From contig DCGA01000087.1 of NCBI GenBank assembly GCA_002314465.1, positions 1 to 9,096 of the forward strand: a stretch of 9,096 nucleotides of DNA. Reading direction: 5' to 3'. Positions 1 to 5,429 of the stretch are shown here, in pieces. The stretch's first letter is position 1, and every line of letters begins with the position of its first letter. The notes beneath the pieces are model-generated. The model had not been told where the DNA came from, did not search any database, and saw only the letters and a program-made list of their open reading frames with translations. The stretch comes from a bacterium UBA1790. Its GTDB lineage: Bacteria; Bacteroidota; Bacteroidia; Bacteroidales; Muribaculaceae. The position numbers and the translations under genes are program-made.

Positions 1-302
1 TTAAGGAGAACCGCAACAAGAAGTTTGTCATCCTCGACGCAGGTATGACCGACCTCATCCGTCCCGCGCTCTACGAGGCTCACCACGTTATCCAGAACCT
101 CACCTCGCAGGACACCGCCAGCGACACCTACGACGTGGTAGGCCCCATCTGCGAGTCGAGCGATGTCTTCGGCCGTAACGAACAACTGCCCGTGAGCCAC
201 CGTGGCGACATCTTCGCGCTGCGCAGCGCCGGAGCCTATGGCGAGTCAATGGCGAGCCAGTACAACATGCGCCGCCTCCCCGGCACCTACTTCGACTATT
301 AA
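1..302 (+). CDS. lysA: Diaminopimelate decarboxylase, C-terminal part (5' end outside window)
   Basis: The frame is open from base 3 and stops at TAA 300-302, giving about 99 residues. They read like the C-terminal barrel of PLP-dependent diaminopimelate decarboxylase, which converts meso-diaminopimelate to lysine and CO2 in the cytoplasm. Visible family marks are the VILDAGMTDLIRPALY segment, VVGPICESSDVF (the Cys/Glu pair that helps build the active site across the dimer), and GAYGESMASQYNMR close to the end, where a conserved Tyr contacts PLP. The chain ends a few residues after RRLPGTYFDY, a normal end for the family, so the 3' end is intact. Transcription probably ends at the hairpin near 431. 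The related ornithine/arginine decarboxylases are less likely because of the CESSDVF motif. Confidence 0.93.
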   Translation, partial: KENRNKKFVILDAGMTDLIRPALYEAHHVIQNLTSQDTASDTYDVVGPICESSDVFGRNEQLPVSHRGDIFALRSAGAYGESMASQYNMRRLPGTYFDY

Positions 303-314
303 ATGCTACGCGAG

Positions 315-366
315 GTTTTTTAGACAGAAGAACATAAGGGCTTTGCCTGATGCTTTAAGAACATAA
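315..366 (+). repeat. Left arm of a 52-bp inverted repeat
   Basis: This arm begins GTTTTTTAGACA, just after the end of lysA. Read base by base, it is the reverse complement of 923-974 except at two positions (327 against 962, and 353 against 936). The match stops at 366/923. A shorter nested inverted match follows further in (376-390 against 872-886, 14 of 15). The arms enclose the lysA terminator hairpin and most of the repeat mosaic. Confidence 0.85.
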
Positions 367-430
367 GGATATTAGGCTTCGCGTGGGGTTATTTTTTGAT
401 TAAAAAAATACAAAAGGACTATATAATTTT

Positions 431-465
431 AGCGCCAACGGATACACCGCTGGCGCTTTCTTGTA
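431..465 (+). terminator. Hairpin terminator, probably for lysA
   Basis: Bases 431-441 (AGCGCCAACGG) pair with 447-457 (CCGCTGGCGCT) around a 5-base loop, an 11-position stem with one A-C mismatch (438/450). The plus-strand tail is T-rich (TTTCTTGTATCTTTTT), which suits termination of the lysA transcript about 130 bases after its stop. There is no comparable T tract on the minus-strand side, so I assign it to the plus strand. Confidence 0.6.
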
Positions 466-516
466 TCTTTTTGTTCTTATGTCTGTCCACGAATTAGCAC
501 GAATTCACACTAATTT

Positions 517-646
517 ATAACCACAGATTAAGCAAATTATTTTTAGTCCTTATGTGCTTTATTAACTACAGATTAATCTGATTACTCTGATTTTTTTTGT
601 TCTTATGTCTAAATTTAACCACAGATTAATCAGATTAAACAAATTG
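517..646 (+). repeat. Three direct copies of a CCACAGATTAATC-type module
   Basis: Copies begin near 517 (AACCACAGATTAAGCAAATT), 563 (AACTACAGATTAATCTGATT) and 616 (AACCACAGATTAATCAGATT). Each is followed by a T-rich stretch leading into the TTAGTC or TTCTTATGTCT module. A fourth, inverted copy lies at 1032-1064. The core CAGATTAATCTG at 569-580 is a perfect 12-base palindrome. Confidence 0.75.
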
Positions 647-824
647 TTTTTAGTCTTTATGTTCTTTTAGTCTAAAAAATCCTCGCGCGAAGCCTAGTTT
701 TAATTATTTTAATGTGTTTCAGTCCTAAAACCCGCGCGCAGCCAAATTTATCCTAATTTTGGATAATTTCTTTCAGTTCAAAAAAACACCCACGCGCATC
801 ATTTTAGTCCTTTTGTGCTTTTAG

Positions 825-1009
825 TCAAAAAACATAATATCTGTGAGATCCGTGAGATCTGTGCGAGGAAAAACCCCTCGCGAAGCTTTAATTTAGAATA
901 ATTTTGAATAATTTCTTTCAGTTTATGTTCTTAAATCATCAGGCAAAGCCCTTATGTTCTTTTGTCTAAAAAACATAAAATCTGCGAGTTCCGCGAGTTC
1001 TGCGAGAGG
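825..1009 (+). repeat. Two direct copies of a module with a 9-bp triple repeat
   Basis: Copy 1 (about 825-868) and copy 2 (about 966-1009) both start with a run of A then ACATAA, and then contain three 9-bp units. Copy 1 units are TCTGTGAGA, TCCGTGAGA and TCTGTGCGA at 840-866. Copy 2 units are TCTGCGAGT, TCCGCGAGT and TCTGCGAGA at 981-1007. Both copies keep TCC in the middle unit, so they descend from one ancestor. Yet the bases that separate the copies (T/C at unit position 5, A/T at position 9) change together in the first two units. Stems from such units could form in DNA or RNA; no function is known to me. Confidence 0.75.
923..974 (-). repeat. Right arm of a 52-bp inverted repeat
   Basis: This is the partner of 315-366, with 50 of 52 positions complementary. 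The intervening segment is 556 bases. I see no target-site duplication outside the arms: bases before 315 read ACGCGAG and bases after 974 read ATAAAAT. The arms are built from the same TTATGTTCTTTT-type module that recurs elsewhere in this region. Confidence 0.85.
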
Positions 1010-1102
1010 CCGTCCCCACCACGAAGCTAAAAATCAGTTTAATCAGATTAATCCGTAGTTGATATAAAAAATCACCGTGTTCTCTGTGTCTCTGTGGGAG
1101 TG

Positions 1103-1795
1103 TTACGCCCAGATGAAGTTCTCCTTGCCTGCGCCTATCTCGAAGTGCAGTTTCACGATACCCAGGTCCATGTGTGTGTAGCCCACCATCGAGAACTTGC
1201 GGTGAGCCTTCACCTGTGCCTTGCCGCCATCCTTGGGGGCGATGTATTCAAGCACAAACTTCTGCTGGTTGACGGCGGTGGGAGCAAGCCTTGCGGCCTC
1301 CACGCCCTTGACAAACCACTCTGGGGTGTCGGTAACGCCCGTGTTGCTCAGTTGGTCCACTGTCTTTCGCTTGTGGTCTACGCCCTGTGTCTCGCCGTAG
1401 CCTAATGCGATATAGCAAGCCACCTTCTCGCCCTCGTCGAGGACAAATGTGCCCGGTACCTTGTGGTAACTCAGTCCCACCCAACATGTGTTGAGCCCCA
1501 GTTGCTGAGCCAGCAGCACCAGTTGTTCGCCGTAGTAGCCCACGCGCTCGTCAAGGTCATCGGCCTTCTTGCCGCACACCACCAGATAGTTCGTCACACC
1601 CGAGAACTTTCCGTAGGCAAACACGCCCTTGAACGCCTTGGGTTCATCGGTGATGAGTTGCACGTGCAGGTTTCCCTTCTCGTTCACCTCGTCAATCTTG
1701 TCGCGCATGGCGTTGGCCACATCTTGTGCGAGCGGCTGCACCTTGTAGTTCCTCACCGAGTGCCTCGCCTGTATTGCTTCAATCAATGTCATCAT
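1103..1795 (-). CDS. Nitroreductase-family protein (TM1586-type)
   Basis: This 230-residue protein belongs to the flavin-binding nitroreductase fold, closest in layout to the 'putative TM nitroreductase' (TM1586) group. RHSVRNY at residues 11-17 is the N-terminal FMN-phosphate motif, and APTAVNQQKF at 171-180 matches the second, internally duplicated flavin-contact segment. The middle (about 85-135, YGEQLVLLAQQLGLNTCWVG) is the usual core helix and strand. Such proteins are cytoplasmic and reduce nitro compounds, quinones or flavins with NAD(P)H; the substrate here cannot be read from sequence. Two ATG codons are adjacent (1795 and 1792); either may be used, and there is no clear Shine-Dalgarno. 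A full promoter match lies just upstream, so the gene is probably transcribed alone, downstream of manA on the same strand. Confidence 0.88.
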   Translation of the reverse strand: MMTLIEAIQARHSVRNYKVQPLAQDVANAMRDKIDEVNEKGNLHVQLITDEPKAFKGVFAYGKFSGVTNYLVVCGKKADDLDERVGYYGEQLVLLAQQLGLNTCWVGLSYHKVPGTFVLDEGEKVACYIALGYGETQGVDHKRKTVDQLSNTGVTDTPEWFVKGVEAARLAPTAVNQQKFVLEYIAPKDGGKAQVKAHRKFSMVGYTHMDLGIVKLHFEIGAGKENFIWA

Positions 1796-1821
1796 GCTGA
1801 TTCTGTTACTGATTACGCATG

Positions 1822-1852
1822 CAAAGTTAATGTATTATTTGTTGATTCCAAA
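1822..1852 (-). promoter_or_regulatory. Bacteroidota promoter for the nitroreductase gene
   Basis: Read on the minus strand, TTTG (complement of 1849-1852), a 19-base spacer and TAACTTTG (complement of 1822-1829) exactly fit the TTTG-N19-21-TAnnTTTG consensus known for the Bacteroidota primary sigma factor. The ATG at 1795 lies 26 bases downstream of the box, so the leader is about 20 bases. The -33 element begins immediately after the manA stop codon (1856-1858). Confidence 0.82.
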
Positions 1853-1855
1853 AGA

Positions 1856-2899
1856 TTAGCTGCATAAATGTGAGCGCCGGCGAGAAGGAGTTCGCCGGCG
1901 CTTTGTTGCTTGTATGTGTTTCGGTGTTGTGTACCAAACTGTGGCTGTGAGTAGCATGGCGTTGCCGTCGAGGTGCAGGCGGCTGATGCATGCGGGAACG
2001 AGGATTGTCTCACCGCGGTGCATGGGTGTGTCTACACCGTTGTTATCGGTTATGATAACCGTGCCCTTGACGCACATCACGATGAGGAAACTGCCGTTAG
2101 TGTCTATGGTGTCGACACCGTCGACAATGTGGCGGTGCACGTCGAAGTGGTCGCACTTAACCAGAGGCACATCGCCCTGCTTGCTGCCGGGATTGGGGAG
2201 CACGTAGTCGTTGGCCACCTCGTAGTTGATGGCGTCGCGTGCCTGCTCCACGTGGAGTTGGCGAGGGTTGCCGTTGGCATCGCGTCGGTCGTAGTCATAG
2301 ACGCGGTAGGTGATGTCGCAGGTTTGCTGTACCTCGGCGATGAGGTTGCCGGCGCCTATGCCGTGGATGCGTCCCGAGGGCAAGTAGAACACATCGCCCT
2401 GGTGGCTCTCGTGCGATGCCACGATGTCGAGGATGGTGCCGCTCTTAACGCGCTGCTCGTAGTCGCTGGGCGAACTGGCCTGTGACAGACCCGAGAGGAT
2501 GCGTGCGCCGGGTTTGTGGTCAAGCACATACCACATCTCGGTCTTGCCGTTGCTGTTGTGGCGCTCGCGGGCGAGCTTGTCGTCGGGATGAACTTGCAGC
2601 GAGAGGTCTTGCTTGGCGTCAATGATTTTCACGAGAAGCGGGAAATGGTTGCCAAAACGGTTGTATACCTCCTTGCCCACCAGGCGCTCCTTGTGGCGCT
2701 CGACGAGCTGTGTGAGGGTGAGTCCGTCGTCCTCGCCGCCGCTCACTACGCTTTCGATACCTTCCACACCCGAGATTTCCCAACTCTCGCCTACACAGGC
2801 CTGAGTTGAGTCAATACCCTTGAACTCTGCGAGAGAGTCACCGCCCCAGATTACGCTCTTGAGCAGTCGGTGGAATTTGTATGGTTTAAGTTCGTTCAT
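1856..2899 (-). CDS. manA: Mannose-6-phosphate isomerase, type I, with C-terminal extension
   Basis: This zinc enzyme interconverts mannose-6-phosphate and fructose-6-phosphate in the cytoplasm. The zinc ligands are visible: Gln102 and His104 in LQVHPDD, Glu121 in KTEMWYVL, and His179 in GRIHGIG. The catalytic-region signature QQTCDITYRVYDYDR is at 191-205. The start at 2899 fits the usual MNxLxPxKF-type opening, and AAAGG precedes it by a few bases. A TAACTTTG box lies 15 bases upstream. The family chain normally ends near residue 321 (LLTATV). Here it continues about 26 residues through WYTTPKHIQATK and a basic tail, RRRTPSRRRSHLCS, which is encoded by a perfect DNA palindrome at 1873-1902. 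I infer loss of the original stop codon; the enzyme core looks intact. Confidence 0.92.
   Translation of the reverse strand: MNELKPYKFHRLLKSVIWGGDSLAEFKGIDSTQACVGESWEISGVEGIESVVSGGEDDGLTLTQLVERHKERLVGKEVYNRFGNHFPLLVKIIDAKQDLSLQVHPDDKLARERHNSNGKTEMWYVLDHKPGARILSGLSQASSPSDYEQRVKSGTILDIVASHESHQGDVFYLPSGRIHGIGAGNLIAEVQQTCDITYRVYDYDRRDANGNPRQLHVEQARDAINYEVANDYVLPNPGSKQGDVPLVKCDHFDVHRHIVDGVDTIDTNGSFLIVMCVKGTVIITDNNGVDTPMHRGETILVPACISRLHLDGNAMLLTATVWYTTPKHIQATKRRRTPSRRRSHLCS
1873..1902. terminator. Perfect 11-bp palindrome overlapping the manA 3' end; probable former or weak terminator
   Basis: AGCGCCGGCGA at 1873-1883 is exactly complementary to TCGCCGGCGCT at 1892-1902, with an 8-base loop. It lies inside the manA reading frame, 15 bases before its stop, and encodes the mirrored RRR-TPS-RRR tail. 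On the minus strand the 3' tail is CACATTTATGC, a poor U tract, so termination of manA may be inefficient. On the plus strand the tail is richer in T (TTGTTGCTTGT), but no plus-strand gene would use it. Confidence 0.55.
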
Positions 2900-2914
2900 T
2901 TACCTTTGAAGTTG

Positions 2915-2922
2915 CAAAGTTA
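2915..2922 (-). promoter_or_regulatory. -7 promoter box for manA
   Basis: The minus strand reads TAACTTTG, an exact TAnnTTTG box, 15 bases upstream of the manA ATG. I find no TTTG at the expected 19-21 base spacing. The nearest TTTTG on that strand is only 11 bases away, so the -33 half is weak or different. Confidence 0.6.
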
Positions 2923-3080
2923 GAATTTTTCTGCAAAATTACGGCTATATTGGCGGCGGGAATGTTAATCTTGTCGCAATAATTAACAAAAATGCCCTAA
3001 AGGGCAATGTGTGTCGCCGCGTGCAACGAGAGTTATATCCTGGTGCGACAATCGTGGCTATTGCGTATCTTGCCACATAG

Positions 3081-3114
3081 AAAAAGCGGCCGGCGCATCG
3101 TGCGCCAGCCGCTT
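3081..3114 (-). terminator. Rho-independent terminator of the secreted-protein gene
   Basis: A 14-position stem is formed by 3084-3097 and 3101-3114 with a 3-base loop. In minus-strand RNA the only non-Watson-Crick pair (3091/3107) becomes a G-U wobble, and the stem is followed by a run of U then CU. In plus-strand RNA the same pair would be a C-A mismatch. Orientation is therefore minus, 22 bases past the stop of the 3137-4189 gene. Confidence 0.88.
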
Positions 3115-3136
3115 GTATCAAATCGTTACGACAGTA

Positions 3137-4189
3137 TCAGAGCTTAACACCCATGATGTTGTAGCGTACGTTGTCCTTAACGATGATCACCTGACCGTTC
3201 TCGATGGTCTTGTAAGTCTTAGCAGCACCTACAGTGATGTCGCTGATTGCAGTAACCACGCCCTTCTTGATGAGAACTACACCAGTAGCGGGATTGTAGT
3301 AAAATACGCAGTCGTCGCCCACCTGAGGATTGCCCTCGATTTCGGGAGTGCCTACCCATGTAGAACCTTCGTCGGTAGAATCATCGTTCACGTTCACGCC
3401 ATTGCCGCCATACTGTGCCTTAACATAGTACAGGCCGCTGTTGTTGTCCTTTACGAGGGGTTTCCAAGTCCAGTCGCCACCGCCCCAGGGGTGCTTCATG
3501 TAGTAGTCTACGGTTGAGGGGTTCACCTTGTTGGCAAATACGTAAACATCCTTAGTCTCGGGGTCAAACATGAATTGGAATGTGTAAACGCCCTTCTCCT
3601 TAACAGTGAAAGACTGCTGATCGAAAGAAACCGACCAACTGTGGTCCTGAACAACCTTGAACTCGAATGTGCTGGCACTAACCTCAACAGCATCAGAAGT
3701 CCATGTGTAGAAACCGGTCTCGTCAAGAGTCATGTCGGTGAGTGTGCTTGTTTCATTCCAGTATGAACCGAAGATGAGTTCGTTGCTACCAGCGAGTGAG
3801 TAAGTGTGAGTTACCTCACCAGCGTCACCTGTCTTGGTTGCGACAGCATTAACAGCCTTAGTATCGGCGTTGAAAGTGAAATCGATTGTGTAAACAGCAG
3901 TCTCGGTAACTGTGAGAGTTGCGTTGCTTGAGGGATAAGCCTCGTCCCAAGCGTGGTTCTTAACCACCTTGTACTCATAGTTGGTGTTAGCCTCGAGAGT
4001 CTTACCAGTAACGGTGAGTGTGTAGTTTACACCATCGGTAGATGTCATGTCGTTTTCTGTGTTGCTGGGAGCCCAGCTTGCAGTACCATTAAGGATTGCG
4101 TTTGAACCTGCTACGGTCCATGAATCCTGAGCCATTGCTACGGCGCTTGTTGCCACTAAGGCAAGAATCAAAAGTAAAATTTTCTTCAT
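3137..4189 (-). CDS. Secreted protein with two SusE/F-like repeats and a C-terminal sorting-like tail
   Basis: The 350-residue chain opens with a classic signal peptide: KK, a hydrophobic run, then AVAMA with likely cleavage before Gln21. There is no lipobox Cys, so it should not be a lipoprotein. Two tandem repeats follow, about 24-118 and 130-221. Each starts with a VAGSN or LAGSN strand, has a YKVVKNHAW or FKVVQDHSW motif near its middle, and ends in an FxFxxxTKxV strand. This pattern resembles the starch-binding beta-sandwich repeats of SusE/SusF and pullulanase X25-type domains. A third region (228-310) begins MKHPWGGGDWTW and is rich in Trp, Gly and Tyr. The end, KTIENGQVIIVKDNVRYNIMG, looks like a type IX secretion-type C-terminal domain. 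Carbohydrate binding is inferred, not shown. No susC/D partner is adjacent. Its bases look less GC-rich than its neighbours'. Confidence 0.75.
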   Translation of the reverse strand: MKKILLLILALVATSAVAMAQDSWTVAGSNAILNGTASWAPSNTENDMTSTDGVNYTLTVTGKTLEANTNYEYKVVKNHAWDEAYPSSNATLTVTETAVYTIDFTFNADTKAVNAVATKTGDAGEVTHTYSLAGSNELIFGSYWNETSTLTDMTLDETGFYTWTSDAVEVSASTFEFKVVQDHSWSVSFDQQSFTVKEKGVYTFQFMFDPETKDVYVFANKVNPSTVDYYMKHPWGGGDWTWKPLVKDNNSGLYYVKAQYGGNGVNVNDDSTDEGSTWVGTPEIEGNPQVGDDCVFYYNPATGVVLIKKGVVTAISDITVGAAKTYKTIENGQVIIVKDNVRYNIMGVKL

Positions 4190-4229
4190 TTTGTTTTTTA
4201 AGATATTTAATGTGAATTATTTCGGGGTG

Positions 4230-4237
4230 CAAAGGTA
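4230..4237 (-). promoter_or_regulatory. -7 promoter box for the secreted-protein gene
   Basis: The minus strand reads TACCTTTG, an exact TAnnTTTG box, about 40 bases before the ATG at 4189. A run of nine A and six T lies just upstream on that strand. No TTTG sits at the usual spacing. The leader next to the ATG is A-rich with no Shine-Dalgarno. Confidence 0.6.
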
Positions 4238-4330
4238 CGCTTTTTTTTTGAAAAAAGGGAACAAGACCACGAATTAATTCCCAAATTAGCGATATTTAAT
4301 ATTGTGTCACTAAAATTTGCGCCCCGATGT

Positions 4331-4361
4331 TTTGCATTGCTGATTATTTAAAGTAACTTTG
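4331..4361 (+). promoter_or_regulatory. Bacteroidota promoter for the GSCFA-murF-alr transcript
   Basis: TTTG at 4331-4334, a 19-base spacer, and TAACTTTG at 4354-4361 exactly match TTTG-N19-21-TAnnTTTG. The start codon is 84 bases past the box, so the leader would be about 77 bases, longer than those of the neighbouring genes. Near the ATG, AAGGAT is a plausible ribosome-binding site. The 4190-4445 gap holds this promoter and the divergent one at 4230. Confidence 0.82.
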
Positions 4362-4445
4362 TATGTTTTAGTAGGGCATGCTGTGCTTCGGTAATTTTTA
4401 CTCACGGCGATAGCTTTTACAACTTTTACTGAGAATAAGGATATT

Positions 4446-5423
4446 ATGAATTTCAGAACAGTAATAAAACCTCCCGAGTACAGGCAGATGCTTCATCACA
4501 GCGATGAAGTGATGCTTCTGGGGTCGTGTTTCAGCGACAACATAGGCGGAAAGATGCGTGGCGGCATGATGCAGGCCACCGTCAACCCGTTCGGGACCAT
4601 ATACAATCCCCTGAGCATCGCGGCAAGCGTTAAGCGCATTATCACCGGCGAGCGCATTGCGGGCATGACCTTGTTCCAGCAAAGCGGCGTGTGGAACAGT
4701 TTTGCTTTCCACTCTCGCTTCTCGCTCGGCGACAAGGATGCCACGCTTGACCGCATGAACCAGCGCATTGCCCAGGCCCATGAGTCGCTCAAGACCTGCC
4801 GCATGCTGGTCGTTACCCTGGGTACTGCCGTGGTGTATCGCCTCATGGCTACCGGCGAGGTGGTGAACAACTGCCACAAGGTGCCGCAGCACGAGTTTTC
4901 GCGCGAGATGGCGAGTGTGGCCGAGATGACCACCGCCATGAACGCAATGGTTGAGGCATTGCACGACTATAATCCCAACTTGCAGATAGTATTCACCATA
5001 AGCCCCATACGCCACATTGCCGACGGCCTTGAGACAAACTCTCTGAGCAAAGCATCGCTGCGTGTGGCCGTGGACAACGTGATTAACGCCCACAAGGAGT
5101 ACACCGAGTACTTCCCGTCGTATGAAATCGTGATGGACGACCTGCGCGACTACCGTTTCTATGCCACCGACATGGTTCATCCTAGCGAGGTTGCGGTGGA
5201 ATACATTTGGCAGACTTTCCAAGCCACCTATCTCGACGACCGCGCGGCACAGGCCGTGGCACGTTGCGAGCGCGTGATGAAGCGTATCATGCATCGCCCC
5301 ATGAGCCACAACGCCGAGGTCGTTGACCGTTTCCACAACGACACCTGCACTGTGGTGAAAAACCTTGTGAAGGAGTATCCCTACCTTGAAAATATCCAGG
5401 AAATAAAGAACTATATCGATTGA
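4446..5423 (+). CDS. GSCFA-domain protein (SGNH-hydrolase-like)
   Basis: This 325-residue protein carries the namesake GSCFS motif at 26-30, which corresponds to block I (GDS) of SGNH hydrolases, with Ser27 as the expected nucleophile. TLGT at 124-127 and SPIRH at 186-190 fit the middle blocks. DMVHPS at 241-246 supplies the Asp-x-x-His pair (Asp242, His245). The complete catalytic set suggests an active esterase or acyl-hydrolase, but the family's substrate is not established. There is no signal peptide, so it is probably cytoplasmic. It ends 6 bases before murF-alr, so they are likely co-transcribed. From general knowledge this neighbourhood recurs in Bacteroidota, hinting at a link to cell-wall precursors; that is inference. 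Length is normal, with AAGGAT upstream of the ATG. Confidence 0.88.
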   Translation: MNFRTVIKPPEYRQMLHHSDEVMLLGSCFSDNIGGKMRGGMMQATVNPFGTIYNPLSIAASVKRIITGERIAGMTLFQQSGVWNSFAFHSRFSLGDKDATLDRMNQRIAQAHESLKTCRMLVVTLGTAVVYRLMATGEVVNNCHKVPQHEFSREMASVAEMTTAMNAMVEALHDYNPNLQIVFTISPIRHIADGLETNSLSKASLRVAVDNVINAHKEYTEYFPSYEIVMDDLRDYRFYATDMVHPSEVAVEYIWQTFQATYLDDRAAQAVARCERVMKRIMHRPMSHNAEVVDRFHNDTCTVVKNLVKEYPYLENIQEIKNYID

Positions 5424-5429
5424 TAAGTT

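Larger units (their letters stand above)
303..1102. repeat. Non-coding mosaic of degenerate repeats between convergent genes
   Basis: No credible gene lies in these 800 bases between the 3' ends of lysA and the nitroreductase gene. The stretch is AT-rich and assembled from recurring modules. One resembles TTTTAGTCCTTATGTGCTTT (near 541, 648, 801, 952). A second resembles AACCACAGATTAATCAGATT (517, 563, 616, inverted at 1032). A third resembles AATAATTTCTTTCAGTT (747-782, 892-924). GC-rich CTCGCGAAGC pieces lie at 376-390 (inverted), 681-697 and 872-886. A piece rich in CACGAATT lies at 487-517, and TCTCTGTGTCTCTGTGG at 1081-1097. Copies are diverged and occur in both orientations. Similar degenerate 'ccacagatta' and 'ctctgtgtctctgtgg' intergenic text occurs in many unrelated bacteria from general knowledge; I know of no function. 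Confidence 0.8.

Noticed and set aside
315..974. Insertion sequence or MITE with terminal inverted repeats
   Set aside because: There is no transposase frame and no target-site duplication, and the arms share modules with the interior. Kept only as an unexplained inverted repeat.
480..1010. CRISPR array
   Set aside because: Repeats are diverged, in both orientations and irregularly spaced, with no constant spacer length and no cas gene.
1463..1867. Plus-strand open frame opposite the nitroreductase gene
   Set aside because: It is antisense to conserved flavin-binding motifs, with no promoter or plausible ribosome-binding site.
1973..2485. Plus-strand open frame opposite manA
   Set aside because: manA has all its zinc ligands on the minus strand; the plus frame has an antisense-type composition and no motif.
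2971..3051. 8-base inverted match TTGTCGCA/TGCGACAA plus a small TGCCC-GGGCA hairpin between manA and the secreted gene
   Set aside because: Short and GC-biased, with no T tract or link to a promoter; could arise by chance.
4362..4445. Riboswitch in the GSCFA leader
   Set aside because: The leader is about 77 bases and shows no recognisable riboswitch core or terminator/antiterminator pair.
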